Shown here in pieces: positions 17,771 through 26,832 of a DNA stretch of 64,000 nt (position 1 is its first letter; the number at the start of each line of letters is the position of its first letter). The notes beneath the pieces are model-generated. The model was not told the DNA's origin, did not search any database, and was given only the letters and a program-made list of their open reading frames with translations. Both the position numbers and the translations under genes were made by a program. The stretch is from Shewanella polaris (GTDB lineage Bacteria; Pseudomonadota; Gammaproteobacteria; Enterobacterales; Shewanellaceae), in contig NZ_CP041036.1 of the NCBI RefSeq assembly GCF_006385555.1, forward strand, positions 1,860,001-1,924,000, read 5' to 3'.

Positions 17771-17909
17771 TAACGGCCAGTGATGATGTAATGATAAAAC
17801 AAGGTGCGCTTTTAGGTAGGCAAAGTGAGTCGTTACAACACTTTTTATACTATTTTTTCTTAAGGCTCATTGACTTCATGTCGGTGTACAGTTTCATTAA
17901 GTCACAATA
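17771..17909 (+). repeat. 139-bp direct repeat, copy 2, downstream of the fadD-like gene
   Basis: Partner of 15429-15567. In this copy an ATG replaces ACG at the position that would start an 85-residue frame ending at 18048, but there is no ribosome site and the frame is an extension of the repeat, so I do not call a gene. Confidence 0.7.
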
Positions 17910-18051
17910 TTGCACTAGTCATCCTTCAGAAATACGAAGCTTGCTAATTAAAGCCAGAAGTCACCTTGGTGAGGAAACCAAACATAAAGCGCTATTGCTC
18001 ACAGAGCAGATGAGAAAGGATTTAAATATGTCGTTCGCTGTAATATAACTA

Positions 18052-18364
18052 ATACCAATCCGCATTAGAATTTGCTCTTTTAGCGAAAATTATCAGTGAG
18101 GTATTCGAGGCAGCCTTTTGAAGACATAGTCGTTCTCGGCAACTGCTCCTGCGTTGCTCTACCTCCTGCATCCATGCAGTCGTACGTTAAGAAAGGCTAA
18201 CAAAGAAGACCACTCTGATAAATTCGCCCTTCGGGGCAGTGTCACAACCCCCATTACTGCTTCAAATGACTTTGATGTAGAAGACTACACCTACAGTCAT
18301 TTTCATTGTACTGGGCCTAGTGACGCAGCCTAAAATAGATCATATTCTAATAAGGATTGGTATA
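18052..18364 (+). mobile_element. MITE-like element, copy 1
   Basis: About 313 bp with imperfect terminal inverted repeats: ATACCAATCCGCATTAGAAT at the left and the complement of ATACCAATCCTTATTAGAAT at the right, with TA at the borders. A second copy lies inverted at 59138-59404. Copy 1 has about 47 extra bases (near 18138-18185) that contain CTGCATCCATGCAG, a small palindrome. It has no coding capacity and would depend on a transposase elsewhere. Confidence 0.85.
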
Positions 18365-18486
18365 AAGGTTCTGAACAATATCACTTCATGTCAAAAGATT
18401 CGTAATCAGCATTGAATTTCTTCTACACATTACGCCAAAGGCGGAATATCGAAGGATAAATTTGAACACATGAAAGGAGTCTTTTT

Positions 18487-19167
18487 GTGACAAATAGAAA
18501 AATTGTAAACACGAATTTGGATGTAGAACATCTAAACAAGCAAGAACAACACTGGGAAAGTATATTTTCCGGTAAACCCAATATGTTTGGAGAATTCCCA
18601 AGTGATGCGGCTGTAAAAGCTGTAGAAATATTTAAAAAAGAAGGTAAAACTAATGTCCTTGAAATTGGCGGTGGTCAGGGGCGAGATACCATGTTCTTTG
18701 CCGAAAATGGTATTTGTGTTCAGGTGCTAGATTATTGCCAGTCAGGTGTGCATGCTATAACAAAAAAAGCAGAAAATAATGCGCTTTCTCAACTGGTCAC
18801 CGCGAGATGTCATGATATTAGAAATCCACTTCCTTATGAAAATGACTCATTTGATGCTTGTTTTTCCCATATGCTTTATTGCATGGCATTAACTACCAAT
18901 GAGCTTGAGTTTCTCTCAAGCGAGATAAAACGAGTGTTAAAGCCGAGCGGGCTTAACATATACACAGTAAGGCATACTGGAGATTCTGATTATGGAACAG
19001 GAACCTGTATAGGAGAGGATATGTATGAAGTTGGCGGCTTTATTGTACATTTTTTCTCAAAAGAAAAGGTAACACAATTAGCTAAAGGGTATAAATTGGT
19101 TTCCGTTGATGAATTCGAAGAAGGTTCGTTACCAAGAAAGTTATTTCGTGTAACGTTGAGGAAGTAA
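18487..19167 (+). CDS. Class I SAM-dependent methyltransferase
   Basis: 226 residues with the Rossmann methyltransferase motifs: VLEIGGGQGRDTMFFAENG (motif I), VQVLDYC (acidic strand replaced by D-Y), ARCHDIRNPLPYENDSFDAC (motifs II/III) and a C-terminal strand LFRVTLRK. The start is GTG at 18487 with AAAGGAG seven bases upstream. It is cytoplasmic. The substrate is unknown; the small size and lack of extra domains suggest a small-molecule substrate. It stands alone between a MITE and the lysR/mdaB wreck. Confidence 0.8.
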   Translation: MTNRKIVNTNLDVEHLNKQEQHWESIFSGKPNMFGEFPSDAAVKAVEIFKKEGKTNVLEIGGGQGRDTMFFAENGICVQVLDYCQSGVHAITKKAENNALSQLVTARCHDIRNPLPYENDSFDACFSHMLYCMALTTNELEFLSSEIKRVLKPSGLNIYTVRHTGDSDYGTGTCIGEDMYEVGGFIVHFFSKEKVTQLAKGYKLVSVDEFEEGSLPRKLFRVTLRK

Positions 19168-19294
19168 TAGTGGATGAAAGTTACCTAACGACTTAATAGT
19201 AAAAATCAGCATGTCGGTATTAATGACCATTAGCAAAATACCTATTAGCAAAAATATCCCCAATATTCCCTCAACATAATAATTGAATCGTTTT

Positions 19295-19830
19295 TTAGGA
19301 TTTGACCGCTTGTTTCATGAGCTCAATAAACGAGCTGACCCTCTTTGACAGCTCTTTATTTCGGTAATAAACAATATTTATAGGTTGTTCAATTTTGAGT
19401 GTAGTAGTCGTGAATAACTGCACCAAGGGTCCTACTTTAATATCTTGTTGTGTAAAGTCTGATAAGCACACAATTCCCGTACCGCACAACGCGAGTTGCC
19501 TTAAGGTTTCTCCACTGTCGGCTTTAATATTGGTTTGAATATGCAACAGGTTATTAAATGCATCGTAAATCGGCCAATGATTTAACTTTTCTAACGAGCT
19601 GAAACCTAATAACTGATGTTGCGTTAAATCTTCGACGGTTGTTGGTGTACCGTGTTTAGCTAAGTAGTCAGGGCTAGCTAAGATCCTAATTTGACTTAAC
19701 CCCAGTGGAGATGCTGTTAACGTCGAGTCTTTAAGTTCACCTATTCGAATGGCAATATCGGTTCGCTGCTCTAATAAATCGATGAGATTTTCATTTTTTA
19801 CTAACTCAATTTGTGAGCTTACGGCAGCAT
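19295..19830 (-). pseudogene. LysR-family regulator, C-terminal part only
   Basis: The minus strand encodes the substrate-binding domain of a LysR regulator: QIELVKNENLIDLLEQRTDI, then AIRIGELKDSTLTASPL, and an intact C terminus. The whole DNA-binding domain is missing. The reading frame continues past about 19831 only into antisense of the mdaB remnant. One deletion thus removed the start of this gene, the shared promoter region and the start of mdaB. Confidence 0.85.
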
Positions 19831-20227
19831 AGTTCAACAAACACCTGCTTGGTGGATGGGCGCACCGTGGATTGTTAAAAAATATATTGATGAAGTATTT
19901 ACCATTGGCCATGGTCGTCTGTATCAAAGTGACGGACGCACCCGTAAAAATGCCGAGCACAAATATGGCTCTGATGGGCTAATACAAGGCAAACAATACA
20001 TGCTTAGCGTTACGTGGAACGCGCCTGCAGAAGCCTTTACCGATCCGAACCAGTTCTTTGAAGGTGTTGGTGTTGATGGGGTTTATTTGGCTATGCATAA
20101 AGCGCATCAGTTTTTAGGTATGTCACAACTTGAAACCTTTATGAGTAATGATGTGATTAAGAATCCAGATATTGAAAGCGATACGAGCCGTTATAAAGCT
20201 CATTTAACTCGCTTATTTGCTTCGTAA
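19831..20227 (+). pseudogene. mdaB: mdaB-type NAD(P)H quinone reductase, C-terminal part only
   Basis: From about 19831 the plus strand reads QQTPAWWMGAPWIVKKYID, then EVFTIGHGRLYQSDGRTRKN, YMLSVTWNAPAEAF and GVGVDGVYLAMHKAHQFLGM to an intact end. This matches the C-terminal two thirds of MdaB (normally about 195 residues; some 130 remain). The N-terminal flavodoxin strand and start are gone, joined directly to a truncated, oppositely oriented lysR. Expression is unlikely without a promoter, although an in-frame ATG exists at 19856. Confidence 0.85.
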
Positions 20228-20452
20228 TGTAACGATAGCATTAGTCTGCACATACCTACGCTCTGATGGAACCAATGGTCTAAATCGACGCTATTTCTAG
20301 TATGTTTAGCTCAACCTATAAAGTCTGCGACAGAGATTAGTATTATTGAAAAATAGGATTTTTATTAATAACTTGCTATTGTTCTGTAGGGGTTAAAAGT
20401 ACCTTTATCACTAATGTTAAAGGTACGCTTTTAAAGAAGATGTGGATATTAA

Positions 20453-21307
20453 ATGATTGATGCTGTTTGTACTTATGGTGGTGAAAGGCACACTTTTTCA
20501 ATTTTGAAATTTCAGATGTTACCTGAAACTGAAATTGAAAAATTTAGGCAGTTTTTACAATGCCCTGAGTGCGAAGGAAAAGCTTACTATCGTAAGAGAA
20601 GCTCAGACGGTAAAGTAGCGTGTTTTGGCTCTCGATATCATGTTGCAGGATGCGATGAAGGTCATCCTTCAACTCAACGAGACCGAGAGACTCGGCATAG
20701 TGTAGAAGTGAATAAAGTCATTTCTGATGCTGATATTATTAGCATTGATTTCATGTTAGCAAACACCAAAAAGCCAGTCATAGAGGAGCAAGCTGTAGTC
20801 CCTACATCAACCCCAACGCCCCCCACAAAAAACGCTAATACAAGTGGCAAACACACTCGCAATATTGAACAAAGCAAAGTCAAAGTATTAGGGCTAGAGA
20901 AAATCCTCAATAGCTTGATGCGTGGCAGCGATTTAGCTGAATCAAGTACCTTGATTGAGCTTGATACGGGCTACAAATTTAAAGCCAAGAATTTATTTGT
21001 TAACTTTGCCGAGGCTGAGCCAAGTGCTAATGCCAAAGAAGCAAAGCCTAAAATGTATTGGGGTACGATTTCACATCTAGATAAAGAACTTGATTGGTTA
21101 AACCCATCTGATTGTAATGATGTTGGCATTCCTATCTCTAAATATAAATCGATAATATTGGAACGTTTTAATGTATCGGAAGGGCGTCAGTTAGAAGGTG
21201 CGGGGATTATTCTGTTTGGGAAATGTTTTTGGAACTCAAAGAAGACCCGCAAGATAATTGAATTGTGGAATTCAGACAGAATTTTTATCTCAGTATTAGA
21301 AGACTAA
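20453..21307 (+). CDS. Hypothetical protein with an N-terminal zinc-ribbon-like motif
   Basis: 284 residues, no family recognised. Near the N terminus Cys37-x2-Cys40 and His63-x3-Cys67 (plus Cys57) could bind zinc. Residues 115-145 are a low-complexity proline/threonine/asparagine linker. The C-terminal half (about 145-284) looks like a compact domain with WGTISHLDKELDWLNPSDCN. There is no signal peptide. GATG upstream gives only a fair start. It stands alone, flanked by non-coding DNA and, on the other strand, a small gene of unknown function. Nucleic-acid binding is possible but unproven. Confidence 0.65.
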   Translation: MIDAVCTYGGERHTFSILKFQMLPETEIEKFRQFLQCPECEGKAYYRKRSSDGKVACFGSRYHVAGCDEGHPSTQRDRETRHSVEVNKVISDADIISIDFMLANTKKPVIEEQAVVPTSTPTPPTKNANTSGKHTRNIEQSKVKVLGLEKILNSLMRGSDLAESSTLIELDTGYKFKAKNLFVNFAEAEPSANAKEAKPKMYWGTISHLDKELDWLNPSDCNDVGIPISKYKSIILERFNVSEGRQLEGAGIILFGKCFWNSKKTRKIIELWNSDRIFISVLED

Positions 21308-21345
21308 TCTGCAATAAGCCGTTTAGTCATTAAAGATATATTGGC

Positions 21346-21618
21346 TTATATCACAATGTGTTGCTTACAAAATTGAAGCAGCTTTTTGATGAATGGCATG
21401 TTTTGATTTCGAGTCGTGTTTGATGTACTTGCTGCATTTTTGCTATTGGATTGACCTTTGAGTCGATCTTCTCTTATTTTACGCCGTTCATCGGCAAGGT
21501 TCGCAACTTCGGCGAACTGTTGTCGTTGAGCCAATGTCATGCTGGCCATAAAGCTCCGAAAAGGAACTTTGGGTGTGGCAGCGGCTAGATTGGTTTTTGG
21601 TGTGCTACACATAGTCAT
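21346..21618 (-). CDS. Small hypothetical protein
   Basis: 90 residues. The centre, MTLAQRQQFAEVANLADERR followed by KIREDRLKG, is a charged amphipathic helix of the kind found in short DNA- or protein-binding adaptors. The tail is rich in Ser/Asn/Thr and ends with a basic helix. No clear ribosome site is seen and no family is recognised. It is convergent with the zinc-ribbon gene, 38 bp away. Confidence 0.4.
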   Translation of the reverse strand: MTMCSTPKTNLAAATPKVPFRSFMASMTLAQRQQFAEVANLADERRKIREDRLKGQSNSKNAASTSNTTRNQNMPFIKKLLQFCKQHIVI

Positions 21619-21756
21619 ATTCTAGTTGGCAAATAGTGGTGTACTTAATAAGACCGACAAGAGTGAGATAACATTTCATTTGTGGCGTAATTTAAATTGG
21701 GCGGGCGATATCATCAAGTAAGTTTAGCCATTGTATAAATTATCATTATTGATAAC

Positions 21757-21795
21757 AAAAAGCCCTGAGGCGATAACGGCTCAGGGCTTAGATTG
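21757..21795 (-). terminator. Rho-independent terminator
   Basis: AAGCCCTGAG pairs with CTCAGGGCTT across a ten-base loop. The A-run on the left gives a U-run on the minus strand, so it ends the membrane-protein gene at 21859. Confidence 0.85.
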
Positions 21796-21858
21796 TTTGT
21801 TATCTTAACTAGCAAGATATGTTCAACTTGCTTTTTTTGCGCTCAAATTCGGACTTTT

Positions 21859-22284
21859 TTAAATACGAGCCATACGTTTAAGCAGCAACAACCACAGTAT
21901 AGGGAGCAACAAGATATAGAAAAACAACACTTTTGCACCGATATCCCCGTAGAACAAAGTGTTGTTTACAAATCTCACAATGCCCATAGGATCCCATGGC
22001 ATGAAATGAATATTGCCGTGCAATAACATCGCACCTAAAATCACAATCGTAATGGCTATCCATTGTCTTGCTGGCTCGTAGCTTTTCACTAGAAACGCAG
22101 GAATAAACGCGGCTAAACCGATACCAATAAAGTTCTGCGCAAGGTGAGCCAGTAATGGATATTCACTGCTATTTAATCGCCACAATAAGTTGCCGGCAGC
22201 AGACTGGCCGATTGCCATGATGCTTAATGCATAATAACCAATGCTAATGCACAGGCTGAGTAAGACTAATTTGATGATATTCAT
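21859..22284 (-). CDS. Small integral membrane protein
   Basis: 141 residues with four predicted membrane helices (about 3-25, 45-65, 72-92 and 118-137). The first helix could be read as a signal, but the spacing fits a four-helix inner-membrane protein. Notable is HGNIHFMPWDPMGIVRFVNN between helices 3 and 4. No family is recognised. It is upstream of a clear terminator and downstream of the metC-type gene on the same strand, with 80 bp between. Confidence 0.7.
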   Translation of the reverse strand: MNIIKLVLLSLCISIGYYALSIMAIGQSAAGNLLWRLNSSEYPLLAHLAQNFIGIGLAAFIPAFLVKSYEPARQWIAITIVILGAMLLHGNIHFMPWDPMGIVRFVNNTLFYGDIGAKVLFFYILLLPILWLLLLKRMARI

Positions 22285-22364
22285 TTATTTCCTTTTAATG
22301 TGAATATTCCATAAACGTTTTTTCGAAACAGTGTACAGATTTTACCGTCAATAGTGAGTAATGG

Positions 22365-23555
22365 TTATTTCTGTAATATTGCATTATATCGGCTAAATGC
22401 AGCATCGAGATCGGCAATTAAATCGTCGGCATCTTCAAGTCCAATGTGTAAGCGTATTAATGGTTTACTGCTGTCCCATTGGGTCGCAGTACGGATATTG
22501 TTAATACCAAATACCCCTAAAATTAAGCTTTCGAAACCGCCCCATGAAAAGCCCATTTTAAAATGGTCCATGTTTTCAACAAAAGCAGTGACAGACGCTA
22601 AGTCGCCTTGCTTAAGTACAAACGAAAATAAGCCATTACCGCTGCTAAAGTCGCGTTTGAAAAATTCGTGACCAGGGCAAGTATCAAACGCAGGATGACG
22701 GATATGGTCCACTTCTGGACGAGTCGCTAACCAATTAGCCACTTTTAAGGCATTTTTATTATGTTGTGCCATACGTACCCCTAAGGTTCGTAAGCCTCGC
22801 GCAGCTAAATAGACGTCATCCGGCGAAGTCGTTTGGCCCATTAAGTAACTGTTTTCGCGCAGTTGTTCCCAATGTTTTTCATTGGCAGTTGCCGTACCCA
22901 TCATGACATCTGAATGGCCGACAATGTACTTGGTGGCGGCTTGAATAGAGATGTCGATACCCATATCGAATGGACGAGAATTAATGGGAGATGCCCAGGT
23001 ATTATCCAGCATTACAATGACATCATGTTCGTGAGCGATACGGCTAAGCGTCGGTACATCTTGCACTTCCATGGTGATAGAACCTGGTGATTCTAAAAAT
23101 AATACCTTGGTGTTAGGACGAATTAACTCACGAATACCTGCGCCAATCATTGGGTCGTAATAGGTGGTTTCGATGCCAAAACCTGCCAGCATTTTATTGC
23201 ATAAATCGCGCGTTGGTTCATAGGCTGTGTCGACCATTAATAAATGGTCGCCACTTTTTAAAAATGATAACAAAGCGCTGCTGATTGCGCCCGCACCAGA
23301 AGGGTATAACGCAGTGCCAGCACCGCCTTCAAGTTCACATATGGCCTGTTGAAATGAAAAATGGGTTGGGGTGCCGCGACGACCATAAAACATTTCACCG
23401 TTGGTTTTATTTTTAATCGCAAAGCGCATCTCATCCATGGTGTCGAACACCACTGTCGATGCTCTGAATACTGGCGGATTAATAATGCCTTTAGTGAACT
23501 TTTTTTCGCGGCCAACGCTAACAATTTGGGTGGCTAACTTATCGTCTTTGCTCAT
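22365..23555 (-). CDS. metC: Cystathionine beta-lyase
   Basis: 396 residues of the Cys/Met-metabolism PLP enzyme family. It cleaves cystathionine to homocysteine in methionine synthesis. Seen: FYGRRGTPTHFSFQQAICEL, YPSGAGAISSALLSFL (phosphate binding), VMLDNTWASPI (the aspartate that holds the pyridine ring) and AATKYIVGHSDVMMG with the PLP lysine. GRRGTPT near the N terminus is typical of the MetC branch rather than MetB. The ATG at 23555 has GGAAG seven bases before it; a ten-residue longer frame lacks a site. It is monocistronic or co-read with the small membrane protein gene. Confidence 0.92.
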   Translation of the reverse strand: MSKDDKLATQIVSVGREKKFTKGIINPPVFRASTVVFDTMDEMRFAIKNKTNGEMFYGRRGTPTHFSFQQAICELEGGAGTALYPSGAGAISSALLSFLKSGDHLLMVDTAYEPTRDLCNKMLAGFGIETTYYDPMIGAGIRELIRPNTKVLFLESPGSITMEVQDVPTLSRIAHEHDVIVMLDNTWASPINSRPFDMGIDISIQAATKYIVGHSDVMMGTATANEKHWEQLRENSYLMGQTTSPDDVYLAARGLRTLGVRMAQHNKNALKVANWLATRPEVDHIRHPAFDTCPGHEFFKRDFSSGNGLFSFVLKQGDLASVTAFVENMDHFKMGFSWGGFESLILGVFGINNIRTATQWDSSKPLIRLHIGLEDADDLIADLDAAFSRYNAILQK

Positions 23556-23719
23556 GTTGTTACTTCCATTATGTGTAGAGTCCACGGTTTACGTTTTAGC
23601 TAATGTTTATTAGCAAAATATCAATGATATGGATAAATGCGCTACGGTGAGTGATCTACTGATGTTCATTATCCTAGCACCAACAAACGTAAATAAAACC
23701 GCCTAATTGACAAGCTTGA

Positions 23720-25891
23720 CTATTTTTCATCACTTAGCGGTAAACTGAGGCTCATTTCAACTCCTTCTACCCCATTTTTTGTCATGTTAGTCGCTTTAAT
23801 GGTGCCATGATGAAAATCACTGACTAGTCTCGCAATATACAAGCCTAATCCTAGATGGGGCTTGCCATTAATGCCTTGAGGCCTGATTGACACCATAGAT
23901 TCAAAAATCTGGCTGTTCATGTCTTTTGGCAGTAAAGGACCAATGTTACTGACGGTTAATATCGCTTGTTTTTGATATTGGGTCAGGCTGACGGTGATGG
24001 CGCTGTCGGGCTGATGAAACTCAATTGCGTTGTTGATTAACTTATCCATTAATTGGGCGATGTATTCTGGTACACCGTCGCAATACATGGCTTTATCTTC
24101 AATGTGGATGCTAAAGAGCTGATCTGGATAAGTCATTTGATAGCCTTGCATGCAACCGCTAATCACTTTCTTTAATGAAAAACGACAGCTTTCAGCTTGG
24201 GTCAAACTGGCTTCGAGACGAGTTGCTTCGCTTAAGTTATTTAAAATAAGGTGCAAGCGACTCACACCTTCTTGGGCGCGACTGACGTACTTTTGTGATT
24301 GATCGTCCAGTTGTTGTAAGCCTAAATGTTCAAGTGAGCTACGTACCACGGCTACAGGGGTACGGAGTTCGTGCGATAAACGTGACGACATGTTTTCTAA
24401 ATAATGAGTATATTGTCCTAAACGACTGACAATGCTAGAAAAGCTGCGAGACAAATCACCGATTTCATCTCGGTTTTTGGAAGCGACAATTTGCTGTCTG
24501 ACTCGGCCTTGGCTGTCGATGGCGAGTTCGGCCTGATCACGCAAACGGCGGATGCGGCTTGAAATACTCGAGGCAAAAATAAACAAGGCTAATGTGCCCA
24601 TACTCATAATGGTCAAAATAACGTTAAACAGTTTTTCTAAGGCGCGGTTGCGCAAACTGCGAATGCCGTGAGTGGTTTCTTCTGCAATAACCACCCCCAT
24701 GACTTTATCGTCAATCCATATTGGGCTTGCAGCGGCTAATACCACGGCTTTGTTGTCTGGCGTTAAGCGCCATGTAGAGCCTTGTTTGCCACTTAAGGCT
24801 TTTTCAATATGGCTGCCAGTCAGTTCGGTTGAGTCTTGCAGCGAATCGATAAAGTCTTGTGGTGGACGGGTCAATATTTTGTAATACAACGGCAGAATAT
24901 ATTGCTGCTTAAAGTGCAGCCAAAATGAGTCTGGTTGATTGACCTCAATATCATCTGCCCAGGTGTTGGACGATGAACGAATATCACCAGATTTGGCCAG
25001 TACGCGGCCATGATTATCGACGACCCAAATTCGTGAACTATTGTGGCTCATGCCTTTAATGATATTTTCAATTTCAGGCGAGGGCACTAATACTGTGCCT
25101 AAACTGGCTACTGAGTCGGTGGCCGATGTACCGATGACATTCACTAATTGCCGTGTTTTGCTATCGTTAACATTATGAATCGCAAAACCTAATTTGCTGC
25201 CTACCATTTCGAGCGGCAGCCTGAATTCAATATTGTATCCCTTATCTGTTTTTAACCACTGGCCTTGAATACGTGACTCAGGCGTAACGGGCATTGATTG
25301 GCTGGGGTCGGCGGGTAGTTCAAATGCACTGAGCCAACCACTTTTGGTATTGGCAACAATATAACGTCTGAACTGACCGTCTGGTGATTGAGTTGCCATG
25401 ACTAAGTGATCGTTTCTATCAATTCGTAAGCTTTTACGGTTACGAAAAATTAGGCTTGGATCATTGACCTTAAAAAAACCGTATAAATAGCCGCCGTATT
25501 TGCCCACCATATGGCTAAAGCTGATATTGGCAGGGTCGGATTTATTACGTTGATAAATAACATGTTCGTCAGAATAGTTAAGGGTGCGATGTCGGTATAA
25601 GTCCCAGTCACTCAGTTTACCGTCCAGTTGAATAGGCCCTGCTAGGGGGTAGGCGTATAAGTCGCGGCCTTTTTCTACTTGCTTTAAAAAACTGGCTTGG
25701 TTGTCAAATAACTTAGGCCGTTCATGCAAGGCCGTCGCAAGGGCTTGGGTGGTGCCTTCAAGGGTTTTCTCTTGGCCATAACGTAAGTACTTTTCCATTT
25801 CCCACACATATTCATACCCCAGCCAAGGTAGACAGAGTAAAAACAGCGACAAAATGACGACTTTGGCTCGTAGTCCTATCGGTAAATTCAT
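23720..25891 (-). CDS. Dedicated sortase system histidine kinase
   Basis: 723 residues. A membrane helix lies at about 8-27, a large periplasmic region at 30-420, a second helix at 421-442, a HAMP-like linker follows, then HisKA with SSRLSHELRTPVAVV (phospho-acceptor His507), and an ATPase domain with LINNAIEF (N box) and GLGLYIARL (G box). The periplasmic part begins with a carbohydrate-binding-like beta domain (GKLSDWDLYR). The length and the neighbourhood match the kinase of the proteobacterial dedicated sortase system. It is three bases downstream of its response regulator, so the two are translated together. Confidence 0.92.
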   Translation of the reverse strand: MNLPIGLRAKVVILSLFLLCLPWLGYEYVWEMEKYLRYGQEKTLEGTTQALATALHERPKLFDNQASFLKQVEKGRDLYAYPLAGPIQLDGKLSDWDLYRHRTLNYSDEHVIYQRNKSDPANISFSHMVGKYGGYLYGFFKVNDPSLIFRNRKSLRIDRNDHLVMATQSPDGQFRRYIVANTKSGWLSAFELPADPSQSMPVTPESRIQGQWLKTDKGYNIEFRLPLEMVGSKLGFAIHNVNDSKTRQLVNVIGTSATDSVASLGTVLVPSPEIENIIKGMSHNSSRIWVVDNHGRVLAKSGDIRSSSNTWADDIEVNQPDSFWLHFKQQYILPLYYKILTRPPQDFIDSLQDSTELTGSHIEKALSGKQGSTWRLTPDNKAVVLAAASPIWIDDKVMGVVIAEETTHGIRSLRNRALEKLFNVILTIMSMGTLALFIFASSISSRIRRLRDQAELAIDSQGRVRQQIVASKNRDEIGDLSRSFSSIVSRLGQYTHYLENMSSRLSHELRTPVAVVRSSLEHLGLQQLDDQSQKYVSRAQEGVSRLHLILNNLSEATRLEASLTQAESCRFSLKKVISGCMQGYQMTYPDQLFSIHIEDKAMYCDGVPEYIAQLMDKLINNAIEFHQPDSAITVSLTQYQKQAILTVSNIGPLLPKDMNSQIFESMVSIRPQGINGKPHLGLGLYIARLVSDFHHGTIKATNMTKNGVEGVEMSLSLPLSDEK

Positions 25892-25894
25892 CTG

Positions 25895-26584
25895 TTAGAT
25901 ATTGTCCCAGCGGTAGCCCATGCCATAAACGGTATCGATACAGTCAAACTCAGTGTCGATGGCGATAAATTTTTTACGAATGCGTTTTACGTGTGAAGTA
26001 ATCGTGCTGTCGTCGACGTAAATTTTAGCTTCTTGCATTAAATCTTGTCGACTGCGTACATGTCCTGGGTGTTTTGCCATGGCATGTACCATCCAAAATT
26101 CGGTGACGGTGAGTTCTATTGGGAGCGATTTCCAATACACCTGAATACGGTTGCCATCAATAGTGAGGTGACCGCGCTCGAGTAAGTTGTCTTCAATGGC
26201 ACTTGAACCGATTAATTCAGAGCGGCGAAATAAGGCTGCAATACGGGCCATTAGGTGAGGAAAGCTGACATCTTTAGTTAAGTAGTCGTCGGCACCTAAA
26301 CGTAGGCCGCACACTGTGTCAAAGTCGCTGTCTCTGGCGGTTAGAAAAATAATAGGTAAGCCGCTCGACATCGCCCTAAGTGCTTGGCATAGGGTAAATC
26401 CGCCGTCAATTTCATGCTCTAAGCCAATATCAATAATGGCTAAGTCAGGTAAGCGGGCATTAAAGGCGAGCATGGCTGCTGGGCGGTTGGCATAGGCTTG
26501 GACACTATAACCATGCTGTTGCAGGACATCTTTGTAGTTTTCGCGGATAGCGGTTTCGTCTTCAACAATGGCAATTCGTTTCAT
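25895..26584 (-). CDS. Dedicated sortase system response regulator
   Basis: 229 residues of the OmpR/PhoB class. The receiver domain carries acidic pocket E8-D9, phospho-acceptor Asp52 (LAIIDIGLE) and the lysine in YLTKDVSF; the C-terminal winged helix contains HVRSRQDLMQEAKIYVDDST and SHVKRIRKKF. It pairs with the kinase downstream. The 248 bp between this gene and the divergent OmpA-like gene is the obvious place for its binding sites, so it probably controls both arms of the locus. Confidence 0.92.
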   Translation of the reverse strand: MKRIAIVEDETAIRENYKDVLQQHGYSVQAYANRPAAMLAFNARLPDLAIIDIGLEHEIDGGFTLCQALRAMSSGLPIIFLTARDSDFDTVCGLRLGADDYLTKDVSFPHLMARIAALFRRSELIGSSAIEDNLLERGHLTIDGNRIQVYWKSLPIELTVTEFWMVHAMAKHPGHVRSRQDLMQEAKIYVDDSTITSHVKRIRKKFIAIDTEFDCIDTVYGMGYRWDNI

Positions 26585-26832
26585 GGGATAATTTCAATTA
26601 ATAAGCTGATAAATGAGTACATGGCTGACTATACAGGATTTTATGGTCCAAAAAAGCCGTTGAGGGCAATTGCCATATTGTTGCCACATTTGATCGCCAC
26701 ATTGCCATTTTTGCTCCCCAATAAAGCCACCAATGAGGTGTTTAATAGCGACATAGAGTTAATCAGCAACGCATTAACTCATGTATTGATGATAACTATC
26801 ATTTTTTAACTCACCGCTAAACGGGACTTTTT

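Noticed and set aside
17791..18048. 85-codon frame starting inside direct repeat copy 2
   Set aside because: No ribosome site; its first half is the repeat, where copy 1 has ACG instead of the start, and the second half is unmatched. It may be a gene fragment but cannot be supported as a gene.
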